DNA from: CAWCKS01 sp963796195
GTDB taxonomy: Bacteria; Pseudomonadota; Alphaproteobacteria; Rhizobiales; Xanthobacteraceae
Assembly: GCA_963796195.1 (NCBI GenBank)
Contig: CAWCKS010000014.1
Location: 744,001 to 808,000, forward strand
Length of the DNA: 64,000 nucleotides
Reading direction: 5' to 3'
Part shown: in pieces, positions 55,169-63,869 of the stretch
How the letters are laid out: the number at the start of each line of letters is the position of its first letter
How positions within the stretch are numbered: the first letter of the stretch is position 1
Notes under the pieces: generated by a model
Seen by the model: only the letters and a program-made list of their open reading frames with translations
What the model was told of the DNA's origin: nothing
Database searches by the model: none
Position numbers and translations under genes: made by a program

Positions 55169-56238
55169 AATTCGGTTACTTCACGCTCAGCGATAACCAC
55201 TACGAAAACAACCCGCGCACGCCGAACCAGTTCGTCGCCGACATCGCCGACGAAGCACTGTATGCCGACCAACTTGGCATGCACTCGGCCTGGATCGGCG
55301 AGCATCATTTCAACTCGCTCGGCGTGCTATCCTGCCCCGATCTGGTGCTCGCCTACATCGCAGCGCGCACCAGGAACATCCGCCTCGCGCCCGCAGTCAC
55401 AGTGCTGCCGCTGCACCATCCGATCCGGGTCGCCGAGCAATGGGCGACGCTCGATCTGCTCTCGAACGGGCGCGTCGATTTCGCGGCCGGCCGTGGATAC
55501 GATGCGCGCGAGTACGTGCCGTTCAAGGTCGACTTCGCCGACAACCAGGGCATCTTCGAGGAAGGCATGGAACTGGTGCGCAAGCTCTGGTCGGCCGAAG
55601 GGCGCATCTCGCATCACGGCAAGCATTACTCGTTCGACGACGTGCGCATCACGCCAAAACCGGTGCAGCAGCCCCTGCCGGCCTACGTCGCCTCGTTCTC
55701 CAGGCCCTCGATCGAGCTTGCGGCGCGGCTCGGCTGCGGGCTGGTCGTTGCCCCCTTCGCCGCTGCGATGAGTTTCGGCGGGCTGAAGCAAGTGGCCGAG
55801 CTATATCATGCGAGCTGCGCCAAATTCGGCACCAAGCCTGGCAAGCTGATGTGCAGCTACTTCACGCATTTCGCCGATAACGATGCGCAGGAGCAATCGC
55901 AGCGCACGCGCCAGATCCGCTACTACAAGGAGTGCGTCATCCCGGCCTTCCCCGGCGATCCAAAAACAGCACCGCCGAGCTATCGCTATTTCATCGACAT
56001 GGTGGCGCGGCTGCAGCAGGTGAAGCCGGAGGACCTGACCGAGAACTCCGTGTTGCTCGGCTCGTCGGCCCGCATCACGGAGACCTTGAAGAAGGTCGAG
56101 GCTGCAGGTTTCGAAGAGGTAATTCTCTACTTCAACGTAGGCTTGAAACCCCACGCGCAGGTGAAGGAGGAAATGGAGCGCTTCATGCGCGAGGTTGCGC
56201 CCGCTTTCGACCGCAGATCCAACCCACCCGCGGCATAG
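55159..56238 (+). CDS. Luciferase-like monooxygenase (LLM) family protein
   Basis: 359 residues. FGYFTLSDNHYENNPRTP, HSAWIGEHHFNSLGVLSCPDLVLAYIAART and LSNGRVDFAAGRGY are the bacterial-luciferase-like fold with F420/FMN-binding features. ATG 55159 or 55165 may be used; AAAGGTAG lies just upstream and overlaps the end of the dapA remnant. It would use reduced flavin and O2 on an unknown organic substrate. The deletion of dapA placed its start next to the remnant's promoter. Confidence 0.87.
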   Translation: MHMKFGYFTLSDNHYENNPRTPNQFVADIADEALYADQLGMHSAWIGEHHFNSLGVLSCPDLVLAYIAARTRNIRLAPAVTVLPLHHPIRVAEQWATLDLLSNGRVDFAAGRGYDAREYVPFKVDFADNQGIFEEGMELVRKLWSAEGRISHHGKHYSFDDVRITPKPVQQPLPAYVASFSRPSIELAARLGCGLVVAPFAAAMSFGGLKQVAELYHASCAKFGTKPGKLMCSYFTHFADNDAQEQSQRTRQIRYYKECVIPAFPGDPKTAPPSYRYFIDMVARLQQVKPEDLTENSVLLGSSARITETLKKVEAAGFEEVILYFNVGLKPHAQVKEEMERFMREVAPAFDRRSNPPAA

Positions 56239-56406
56239 CCTGGCGGCACTGCCAAAGTGACTCCCACCAGGCAAGCTTTGGGTCGGTCATAAACGGAAAT
56301 CGGTGCTTGTGGCAGTGAGGTCCGCTTCGCCCTCGTGATAGGACATCGCTTGCTCGATCTTGCGTGTCCGCAAAGGTGCCCACAACGGGCAATGAGAAAC
56401 GTCCGA

Positions 56407-56835
56407 TCAAAGATCGACATCGTCAGGGTTGGGGCTTCCCTTTCCTGTCTCCAGATAGTTCTTCAGGCTCAGGAGATAACAGCCCCAGCGGGTTGTCGCG
56501 CTGGCATAGCGCTGGTCCGCTTCGTTGAAACCACGGTGAAAGAAGGATAACCTTGCGCCGGCTCCCTCCGGCCGAATCTCGAACACAATCGTATCGCCGT
56601 CCCACGCCGCATTTGTAACTTTCCACTCGATGCGCTGCGGCGGCTTGAGTTGTGCAATTGTTACCTGGGAAACGAAACGCCGGCCGTAGAAGCTAAATTC
56701 GCCCGTGCCGCCCAGACTGGAATTGAGGACCGCATCGCGCGTCCACCAATTTCGGATGCCCTCGGCCGTCGCAATTGCCTGGTAGAGCTGGTCCGGAGAG
56801 GCTTTGATCTTGAGGGTGTGCAAGATGTCAGGCAT
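56407..56835 (-). CDS. SRPBCC/AHSA1 family protein 3
   Basis: 142 residues from the ATG at 56835 (AAGGAGC upstream). It begins DILHTLKIKASPDQLYQAIATAEGIRNWWT and ends LLSLKNYLETGKGSPNPDDVDL, close to AHSA1 protein 2. It stands alone with no ArsR gene. A 54-base piece of its middle is repeated with three changes at 57104-57157. Confidence 0.88.
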   Translation of the reverse strand: MPDILHTLKIKASPDQLYQAIATAEGIRNWWTRDAVLNSSLGGTGEFSFYGRRFVSQVTIAQLKPPQRIEWKVTNAAWDGDTIVFEIRPEGAGARLSFFHRGFNEADQRYASATTRWGCYLLSLKNYLETGKGSPNPDDVDL

Positions 56836-57103
56836 GTGGCGCTCCTTATCGTCGTCAAGGTGCTCAAGTGCTGTCGCTCGCTCCACTCGGGAACCCGCGC
56901 TAGCTCAGCAACCAGTCGAGCGACCGATCTGGGATTCGACACGGCAACAGAAAAAATTCTGATCGACGGGATTGTGTTGGGGAGGGATCAGGGTGAAGAA
57001 CTGAGTGGCGTCTCCAATTTTGCTCCAACCTCGCTAACCGCGAACGTCTGAGCTGGGTCGGTCAGAAGCGTCGATTTTGGCATGTCAGCGGCATGTCTGG
57101 TTA

Positions 57104-57157
57104 CCGCTTCGTTGAAACCACAGTGAAAGAAGGATCGCCTTGCGCCGGCTCCCTCCG
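57104..57157. pseudogene. Duplicated 54-base fragment of an AHSA1 gene
   Basis: It matches 56517-56570 with three differences in 54 bases, in the same orientation. On the minus strand it codes a decayed copy of AGARLSFFHRGFNEAD. There is no start, stop or flanking likeness, so it is a leftover of a once longer duplicate or a recombination scar. The rest of 56836-57209 holds nothing recognisable. Confidence 0.75.
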
Positions 57158-57209
57158 CGGCGGACGTCCGCTTTCGTACGCATTTCAGACTTGCCGGCGG
57201 CGTGACCGA

Positions 57210-58574
57210 TCACTTGGGAATGGCGTTCTTATAAATAACGCCGTCCTTCATAATGATCAGAAACTTGTTCGCTGGGTCAGCAACAAGATTTATGTCATCC
57301 AGGGGATTGCCGTCGACGACTATAAGATCAGCGAGGGCGCCTTGTTCAACGACGCCCAGTTTGCCGGGATAAGGGTTGCGCAAGCCCGACAAGGCGAGCA
57401 GTTCTCCGTTTGCCGAAGTCGCCATGGCGAGCGCTTCGGCCGGCGTGAACCAGCGCGTCAGATCCACGATTCCCTGACCCTGACGCTCGGCTAAAGCGCG
57501 CGAAAACAGAATGTCAGTTCCGAAAGCGGTCTTGATCTTAAATCTCTTCACATAGCCGTATACCGTGTCAGTGCCGCTCACCACTTGCATCATCTGCTGC
57601 TGCTGAGCGGCGGGGAGAGCTTTTGCGCCGCCAAGGTCGACGAAGGGCTGCATGCTGAGCCAGATGCCCTTCTCGGCGATAAGCCGCGCTGTCGCCTCAT
57701 CCATCAGGTGCCCGTGCTCAATGACCTTTACCCCGGCCGCGAGCGAGCGCTGAATCGCACTGGGAGTGTACGCATGCGTGGCGACGTAAGTACCCCAATC
57801 CGTAGCCACTTCGACCGCGGCACGCAACTCGGCTTCCGTGAAGGTAGTGACCTCCAGCGGACTGAACGGTGAGGCGACGCCGCCGCCGGCCGTCAACTTG
57901 ATCTGTGACGCTCCTTGCATGAGCTGTTCGCGTGCCCGCTTTCGGACCTCATCCGGACTGTCGGCAATAGCGCTTCCCCCGAGCTGCTCGACGCGGCTCA
58001 GCGTCCCGCCAGTGGTCCTTGGCAGGTCACTGAGCTCACGGAAATCTCCGTGGCCGCCGCTAATCGTGATGACTGCGCCCGAAGGGAAGATGCGTGGACC
58101 TGGCAGCAGGTCATCGTCGATGGCCCGCTTGAGGGAGAAGGCCGGCCCACCCATGTCCCGAACGCTCGTAAAGCCGCGCATGAGCGTTGCGGTTGCCTCG
58201 GCGCCCGCCATGAGCGTGCTGTAGCCGATGTCGTTGGACAAGAGCTGGGCAGGCGTCGGGCGAACCATCATCGCGTGCCAATGCGCGTCGATGAGTCCGG
58301 GCATCAGCACCCGGCCGCCACCTGCTATGATTTGGGTGTCGGCACGGCGATCGGTCGGGATTGGATCGGTCGAAATCTTTTCAATGATGTTGCCCCTGAT
58401 CAGAACGTTGGACGGGGCCGAAAGCGAGGGATGCGTGCCGTCAAATATCCGGACGTTCTCGAACATGGTGACGGCAGAGCGTTCCTGCGCGTCCGCCGAC
58501 GCTGCCCAGATGGAGGCGGCGGCTATAGCGCCTCGTGCAAGCCTGAGGAAAGTGCGACGGCTTGGAGTACTCAT
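57210..58574 (-). CDS. Tat-exported amidohydrolase (prolidase/imidazolonepropionase-like)
   Basis: 454 residues. Twin-arginine signal (SRRTFLRLARGAIAAASIWAASADA). Metal motif GLIDAHWHAMM (HxH), the carboxylated-Lys region around IKLTAGGGVASP, THAYTPSAI, IEHGHLMDE and the late Asp in FGTDILFS are all typical of the amidohydrolase superfamily. ATG 58574 has GGAG seven bases upstream. It probably hydrolyses a peptide-like or cyclic amide in the periplasm; it is unrelated in detail to the two amidohydrolases at 11.6-13.9 kb. The 263 bases up to 58837 show no gene. Confidence 0.88.
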   Translation of the reverse strand: MSTPSRRTFLRLARGAIAAASIWAASADAQERSAVTMFENVRIFDGTHPSLSAPSNVLIRGNIIEKISTDPIPTDRRADTQIIAGGGRVLMPGLIDAHWHAMMVRPTPAQLLSNDIGYSTLMAGAEATATLMRGFTSVRDMGGPAFSLKRAIDDDLLPGPRIFPSGAVITISGGHGDFRELSDLPRTTGGTLSRVEQLGGSAIADSPDEVRKRAREQLMQGASQIKLTAGGGVASPFSPLEVTTFTEAELRAAVEVATDWGTYVATHAYTPSAIQRSLAAGVKVIEHGHLMDEATARLIAEKGIWLSMQPFVDLGGAKALPAAQQQQMMQVVSGTDTVYGYVKRFKIKTAFGTDILFSRALAERQGQGIVDLTRWFTPAEALAMATSANGELLALSGLRNPYPGKLGVVEQGALADLIVVDGNPLDDINLVADPANKFLIIMKDGVIYKNAIPK

Positions 58575-58837
58575 GTAACGTCTCCGGAAGCAGAAAATTC
58601 CTGCCGTGATCAAACGACTCCAAAGAGTGCGCTGGTCCAGACCCGGGCAGCCGGTGAACTTGCCATGTCTGTGCTGCTGTAGATGGTCATCCGATCCTCC
58701 GAATGAGTTGAAGCGGCGATGCCGGACCCGAGCGCAATGCCGCCGGTCACCCCCGCTTCGATGGATCACAACTTGATGACCGCACCTGAGGACCGGCGAG
58801 CGGCGCGCAGGATTGCAGGAAGGCGGCCTCGGTTCGC

Positions 58838-59359
58838 TCAGGCTGGCGCGACCGTCGGGGCACCCGACTGAGCCGCCATCGCGTGGGCAAGTGTTTCGCG
58901 CAGGAACTGCTCTTTCTTGTCGTCCAGCGATGTCTTCAACACTGCGCCGCCAAAGCCCTTGATCTCACCAAGGACCTTGTCAGCAGTCATGTTCTTGATC
59001 AGCAAGAACAACGCTGCATTTCCAGGCTTGATGCTGGACGCCAACTCTTTCATGAATGAATCGTTGATGCCGAAATCAGTCAGCGCTCCGCTCAGCGCCC
59101 CAGCGCCAGCACCAAGCGCCGCTCCAATCAGCGGATTCAAGAATACCAAACCGATTAGAAGCCCCCAAAAGCCTCCCGACGTGGCACCCATCGCAGTGGT
59201 GTTGACCAACTGATTCAGCCTGACGGAGTCATCGGTCTTTATTGCGATGACCGCATCATTGATCTCAATCAGATATTCGCTCTGCAACTTGAGAAGTTTC
59301 TGGCGAACTTCCTCTGCCTTGGCTTCAGATGAGTACACAATCGCAACAAGGTCGGACAT
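58838..59359 (-). CDS. DUF1269 family membrane-associated protein
   Basis: 173 residues from the ATG at 59359, which has GGAG upstream. SDLVAIVYSSEAKAEEVRQKLLKLQ and the double-glycine hydrophobic hairpin GGFWGLLIGLVFLNPLIGAALGAGAGALSGAL are the family pattern. Two closely spaced hydrophobic stretches suggest membrane insertion. Family members are often stress induced; the function is unknown. Its start lies inside the open frame of the permease gene that follows upstream on the same strand. Confidence 0.85.
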   Translation of the reverse strand: MSDLVAIVYSSEAKAEEVRQKLLKLQSEYLIEINDAVIAIKTDDSVRLNQLVNTTAMGATSGGFWGLLIGLVFLNPLIGAALGAGAGALSGALTDFGINDSFMKELASSIKPGNAALFLLIKNMTADKVLGEIKGFGGAVLKTSLDDKKEQFLRETLAHAMAAQSGAPTVAPA

Positions 59360-61083
59360 TTTGATTCTCCAGCTGTTCGAATTGCCGCCCCTTTTGACGG
59401 CCAAAGCGATTGCCACGGCAGATCTGAAGCCTGAGAAACTCGCCGGCTGCTTTGGTCAGCGTTCAAACTTGACGACGTGATCGCCCAAATCGTCGTCTCG
59501 GTGCCATCCGGCAAAACCCTAATTTTCGACCTCCGGCAAAACCCCAATCGCAGAGCAAGAGAATGGTGCGGCATGCTCACCCGCCTCATTGCACTCGCCA
59601 CCAGCAACGGCGCTAGGACCAATAAAACCGAGAAAACCGAGCCAACCGCGATGATCACCGCGAGAGCGATGATCGGTCCGACGATACCCACCATGACGAT
59701 ATCCCTGTAGCTCTCGCGATGCGTCGATCCGCACACCGCGAGCAGCGTGACGACAGCACCGTTATGCGGAAGGCTGTCGAGAGTTCCCGCACCGATCACT
59801 GCAACACGATGCAGCAGTGCGGGAGCCAGACCGATATCCGCCGCACGCTCCATGTAGGTCGCGCCAAGTGCATCGAGCGCTATCGTCAACCCGCCAGATG
59901 CCGAGCCCGTCAAGGCCGCCAACGTATTGACAGCGACCGCGAGCGAGACAAGAGGTCCGCCTCCGATATTGAGGACCGCGTCGCGCACGACGCCGAAGGC
60001 CGGCATCGCTGCCACGACGGCGCCAAATCCAACCAGGCTCGCTACGCTCATTGCGGGAAGTACCGACGCATTGGCTCCTGCGTCCATGGTTTCGCGGATT
60101 GTCCGCAGCCGACGATAACTGGTGGCAAGCACCGTCAGAATTGCGCAGGCAAGAGCCGTCACAACTGCCCAGACGCCGCCAACCGCGGCAAGCGAAGTCC
60201 CGCCCCACCGCGCTTCCCCAAGGTAAGACGTGTCGAGCCAGGGCAAGACGACCATCGACATCGTGAGATTGACCAGGATCACGACAACAAGCGGCAGTGC
60301 CGCAGCGATCGCCGTCGGAGACAACTCGCTCCGGTATCCGCGCATGATTTCCGACGGATCGAATTCGCGGGCAGTTGTCGCGCGTTCGCGCAGCTTCTCG
60401 TCGACGGCAAGCGATTCGGCCAACGGCAGATCGCCTTCGCCGAAACCTTCACCTGCTATTCTGGCGCGTGCCTGTTCGCGATGGAGCCACCACATTCCGA
60501 AGCCGAACATGATCAGCGATGCCAGGACTCCGAGGGTCGGCGCCGCAAAGGGGGTGGTGCCAAAGAACGGCATCGGTATGGCGTTCTGGATCGACGGTGT
60601 CCCCGGCAACGCCGACATGGTGAAAGTCGACGTACCCAACACGATCGCCGCTGGCATCAATCGCTTCGGAATGCCCGCGGACCGAAACAATTGCTGTGCC
60701 ATCGGGGCCAGCACGAAGAAGGCGACAAACAGACTGACGCCGCCGTAGGTGACGAACGCTCCCGCGAGCACAACGGCAAGCGCGGCGCGCTGCACGCCGA
60801 GCTGCTTCGTGACGAAATCGGCTATTGCCGTAACTGAGCCGCTATCCTCCATAAGCTTGCCAAACAGTGCACCGAGCAGGAATAGCGGAAAGAACTGGCC
60901 GAGGAACGCCGCGGCGCTTCCCATGAATGTCTGCGTCCAGTGCGCGAGCAGCGGCTCGCCAGAAAAAAGAGCGACGATCGTCGCTGCAACGGGCGCCAGA
61001 AGGAGCACGCTCCATCCGCGATAGGCCAACCAGATCAGGAGGCCGAGGCCGACCGCCATGCCGATCAGGCCGATCAATACCAT
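59269..61083 (-). CDS. GntP family permease (C-terminus suspect)
   Basis: ATG 61083 has GAGG upstream and follows the patatin stop by four bases. Multiple membrane helices; GQFFPLFLLGALFGKLMEDSGS and GTPSIQNAIPMPFFGTTPFAAP are GntP-family features, the family of gluconate and hydroxybutyrate carriers. After about residue 483 (SVFSVLLVLAPL) the likeness ends and about 115 odd residues run into the DUF1269 gene. Removing one T near 59634 would stop it at 59613, at normal length. The adjacent patatin suggests a link to polyhydroxybutyrate or lipid breakdown, but that is inference. Confidence 0.8.
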   Translation of the reverse strand: MVLIGLIGMAVGLGLLIWLAYRGWSVLLLAPVAATIVALFSGEPLLAHWTQTFMGSAAAFLGQFFPLFLLGALFGKLMEDSGSVTAIADFVTKQLGVQRAALAVVLAGAFVTYGGVSLFVAFFVLAPMAQQLFRSAGIPKRLMPAAIVLGTSTFTMSALPGTPSIQNAIPMPFFGTTPFAAPTLGVLASLIMFGFGMWWLHREQARARIAGEGFGEGDLPLAESLAVDEKLRERATTAREFDPSEIMRGYRSELSPTAIAAALPLVVVILVNLTMSMVVLPWLDTSYLGEARWGGTSLAAVGGVWAVVTALACAILTVLATSYRRLRTIRETMDAGANASVLPAMSVASLVGFGAVVAAMPAFGVVRDAVLNIGGGPLVSLAVAVNTLAALTGSASGGLTIALDALGATYMERAADIGLAPALLHRVAVIGAGTLDSLPHNGAVVTLLAVCGSTHRESYRDIVMVGIVGPIIALAVIIAVGSVFSVLLVLAPLLVASAMRRVSMPHHSLALRLGFCRRSKIRVLPDGTETTIWAITSSSLNADQSSRRVSQASDLPWQSLWPSKGAAIRTAGESKCPTLLRLCTHLKPRQRKFARNFSSCRANI

Positions 61084-61087
61084 TGCC

Positions 61088-62131
61088 TCAGCACTCCGCC
61101 AGCAACACGTCAATGTCGGCCGTCGATCTCTTGCCGAGGTCATCGGCGTGCGCTGAGAGGAATTGGTCTGCACTGCGGCGGCCCTCTTCCTTGAGCATGG
61201 CAACGAACTCCCACTCGGCATTCAGTTTCGAGGACGCGCCAACTTCCGCCAACTTGTCCGTCCAGATTCGATGGGTGCGCATTCCGGCCCAGCGCGCGCC
61301 TTCCCCATGACCTGGATCGGCAACCTGCCGCAGCAGCGCGATCATGCGGAGTTCTTTCATCAGCGGCGAGTTGAATGAGATCTCGTTCAGCCGATTGAGG
61401 ACATCGTTCGCCGTATATGGGGTGTCGGTCCGCTCGCGCGGATTGATCTGCACCAGAATCGTGTCGTGCGCTTCGCTTTCACGAACCAGTGGCGTGATTG
61501 TCGGATTGCCGGCAAAGCCGCCGTCCCAGTAGTGCTCGCCGTCGATCTTGATCGCCTGGAACATCGTCGGCAGGCAAGCGGAGGCCAACAGCACTTCTGC
61601 GGTGATCTCGGCATTGCGAAAGATCCGGCCGCGGCCGGTCCGCACGCTAGTGGCCGTTATGAAGAGCTTGATACCCGAGCGACTCAGTCGGTCGAAATCA
61701 ATGCTCTCGGCGAGTATGGCACGTAGCGGATTGAGACCCAGAGGATTGAGGTCATACGGCGAAAACATTCGAGTCATCAAATCGACGGCCAGATAGGCCG
61801 GCGATGTATCGAGAGACCACCGGCCCATCAGCCTGTCGAGTGGCGATCGCTGCAGCGGGCTAAGTGCTGCTGCGCGCGAGACCCTTCGCCAATAGGTTTC
61901 GAGCGCGGTTCTCGCGCCGGCCGAACCGGCATGCGTCCAGCCGTCGGCGAGCACGGCAGCATTCATTGCCCCTGCTGAAGTTCCGGAGATCGCCTCGATA
62001 CGCAGCCATGGCTCCTCGAGCAAACGATCAAGCACGCCCCAGGTGAATGCACCATGGGAACCCCCTCCTTGCAGCGCCAGATCGACAAGAACGGGGGGCC
62101 GCGCGGCGGCAACAGGGATTTCTGGTGACAT
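61088..62131 (-). CDS. Patatin-like phospholipase (DUF3734 type)
   Basis: 347 residues from the ATG at 62131 (GGGAG upstream). Oxyanion loop GGGSHGAF, nucleophile elbow GTSAG and the catalytic Asp in DGGFAGNPTITPLV form the Ser-Asp dyad of patatins. The C-terminal HADDLGKRSTADIDVLLAEC region is the DUF3734 type, which in rhizobia I recall near 3-hydroxybutyrate genes. It leads a two-gene operon with the GntP permease. It would hydrolyse an acyl ester in the cytoplasm. Confidence 0.88.
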   Translation of the reverse strand: MSPEIPVAAARPPVLVDLALQGGGSHGAFTWGVLDRLLEEPWLRIEAISGTSAGAMNAAVLADGWTHAGSAGARTALETYWRRVSRAAALSPLQRSPLDRLMGRWSLDTSPAYLAVDLMTRMFSPYDLNPLGLNPLRAILAESIDFDRLSRSGIKLFITATSVRTGRGRIFRNAEITAEVLLASACLPTMFQAIKIDGEHYWDGGFAGNPTITPLVRESEAHDTILVQINPRERTDTPYTANDVLNRLNEISFNSPLMKELRMIALLRQVADPGHGEGARWAGMRTHRIWTDKLAEVGASSKLNAEWEFVAMLKEEGRRSADQFLSAHADDLGKRSTADIDVLLAEC

Positions 62132-62538
62132 CGCCAATCTCCCGAGTGCCCCGCAGTCGCCGGCTTCATTTCAATCAGCAGCCAATCATCGCGTGACAGC
62201 AATGTTCACCCGATAGAATCGAGAGAAGTCCCTAATCTCGACACGGTGAACACCGGACCCCACCATTGGCAGACGAAAGGCGCAGTGCCCCGCCGCTGGT
62301 CGGATTGCTCCGGAACCCCGAGCGAAGTGACCGCGCCCATCTCAGGGTCCAGTTCGACCCGCGGCATGCTTGAGCATGACGATTGCCGACCTCAAAGGAT
62401 CAGCGGGGTAATGTTGCAAGAACCTCCGTGCGTTTGCTCACCATTTGAATTGCCTTTCGTGGCGCCGAGTTTCAGGTTAAGATTGAAACTTGATGCTTGC
62501 CGCCAGCGAGCTGAAAATCTCGCCTTGAGGTTATAGCA
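62132..62538. other. Intergenic region before the redoxin gene
   Basis: This gap of about 400 bases separates the divergent patatin operon and the redoxin gene and must carry both promoters. It is less GC-rich toward the redoxin start. I see no open frame with a ribosome site, no RNA gene and no long inverted repeat. TTGAGG at 62525-62530 is the redoxin ribosome site. Confidence 0.45.
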
Positions 62539-63009
62539 ATGGCTGAAAAACTTGACGTTGGTGCTTCGTTTCCCGAAATGAAAATTGCGGTGACGTCGGG
62601 CAGATCTATGAGTCTGCCGAGCGGACTCGACGGACGCTACAAGGTCATCTTGTTCTACCGCGGTCATTGGTGACCGTATTGCCGCCGGCAGTTGGTCGGC
62701 TTCAATAGTCTGCAAGCAGAACTCGACGCGCTCGACATCAAGGTCTTCGCGGCAAGTGTGGATTCAATTGACCGGGCCAAGGAGGTAGCAAGTGAGGTCT
62801 ATTTCCCGATCGGCTATGGCCTGACGCGTGAGCAGTCGGAAATGGTTGGAGGCTGGCATATGAGCCAGCGAGACGCGGTACAGCCATCCGAATTTCTACT
62901 TGATGCCAGTGGAAAGGTTGTCGCATCGAGTTACAGCGCAGGACCCATCGGTCGAATCGATGCGGCAGATGTGATCAAGCTGGTAAAATTATACGATTTA
63001 CGAAGATAG
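62539..63009 (+). CDS. Redoxin/peroxiredoxin-like (seleno)protein with in-frame TGA
   Basis: 156 residues if TGA 62671-62673 is read as residue 45. The fold is AhpC/TSA-like: VGASFPEMKIAVTSG, then VILFYRGHW-(TGA)-PYCRRQLVGFNSLQAEL. In cysteine homologues this site is HWCPYC, so the TGA exactly replaces the first Cys of a CxxC motif. The frame is open on both sides: EFLLDASGKVVASSYSAGPIGR follows the family to the end. Bacterial redoxin-like proteins with a UxxC motif are known selenoproteins. A hairpin follows the TGA at once. The alternative is a simple TGC-to-TGA nonsense change or read error. TTGAGG gives a good ribosome site. Expected role: reduction of peroxides or disulfides in the cytoplasm. 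Confidence 0.75.
62681..62700 (+). promoter_or_regulatory. Candidate bacterial SECIS hairpin
   Basis: Starting seven bases after the TGA, GCCGCC pairs with GG-U-CGGC (one bulged U), giving six pairs around the 7-base loop GGCAGUU. Flanking AUU/AAU can extend the stem. A GG at the start of the apical loop, within about 20 bases of the UGA, fits what is known of bacterial SECIS elements bound by SelB. The region also codes for PYCRRQLVG, so the pairing could be chance in GC-rich DNA. Confidence 0.5.
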
Positions 63010-63176
63010 ATTTCACCAACACCGCTGGCGAGGGTCGGTTGATCTCCCGACGGCAGACCTTGAAACGTCAATTCGGTGTATCGGTGCCAGCCGCAGACAA
63101 GCGCTACGCACTGGCCGCAAAATGATTCCCATCGAACAGACATTCTCGGCACACGCGGCACCCCAAGTTCGATCAT

Positions 63177-63869
63177 TCAGGCCTGAACAGTCAGAATCTC
63201 GCCTAGCGGCTTCTTGATCTTGGCAGCTGCCGGAACTGTCGCATGTTGGTCCGGATGCCCGACGGCCAAGATCATAAGCGGCTTCTCGGAGGAAGGCCGG
63301 CCCAGCAACGCGTTCAAGAACTTCATGGGATTGGGCGTATGGGTCAGCGTCGCGAGACCAGCTTGATGCAAGGCCACCAGCAGAAACCCAGTCGCGATGC
63401 CGACGCTTTCTGGAACGTAGTAGTTCTTGAATCGCGTGCCGTCGTCGAAACTGCCCCACTTTTGCGCAAACACGACAATAAGCCAGGGCGCAATGTCCAG
63501 GTGAGGCTTTGAGGCAGTCGTGCCAATCGGCTCGAGGGCTTTGATCCATTCATCCCCTCCACCACCCGCGTAAAATTCACGCTCCTCCTCTTCGGCGGCA
63601 AGTCGGATGCGATGCTTGGTCTCCCGGTTCGCGATCGCGACAAAGTGCCAGGGTTGATGGTTGGCGCCGCTCGGCGAAGTGCCGGCGGCCCGGATGCAAC
63701 TTTCGATGACCGAGAGCGCGACGGGCCGGTCAGAAAAGTCCCTGATGGTATGACGTCGACGTATGCGATCATAGAAAGCGTCCGCCGCGGCCTGCATCTC
63801 CTCATCGCTGAAACATGTTCTGTCGGGAAGCGGGAGCGGTTCGTATCGCAGTGCCATCTTCGCAAACAT
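63177..63869 (-). CDS. Nitroreductase family protein (BluB / iodotyrosine-deiodinase-like)
   Basis: 230 residues, intact. FMN-binding features: RRRHTIRDFSDRPV at the N-terminal helix, SGANHQPWHF, and GIATGFLLVALHQAGLATLTHTP. The PNPMKFLNALLGRP segment and lid resemble the deiodinase/BluB branch rather than NfsB types. It would use NAD(P)H and FMN on a nitro or halogenated aromatic or a quinone. It converges on the redoxin gene with a 167-base gap that shows no feature. Confidence 0.87.
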   Translation of the reverse strand: MFAKMALRYEPLPLPDRTCFSDEEMQAAADAFYDRIRRRHTIRDFSDRPVALSVIESCIRAAGTSPSGANHQPWHFVAIANRETKHRIRLAAEEEEREFYAGGGGDEWIKALEPIGTTASKPHLDIAPWLIVVFAQKWGSFDDGTRFKNYYVPESVGIATGFLLVALHQAGLATLTHTPNPMKFLNALLGRPSSEKPLMILAVGHPDQHATVPAAAKIKKPLGEILTVQA

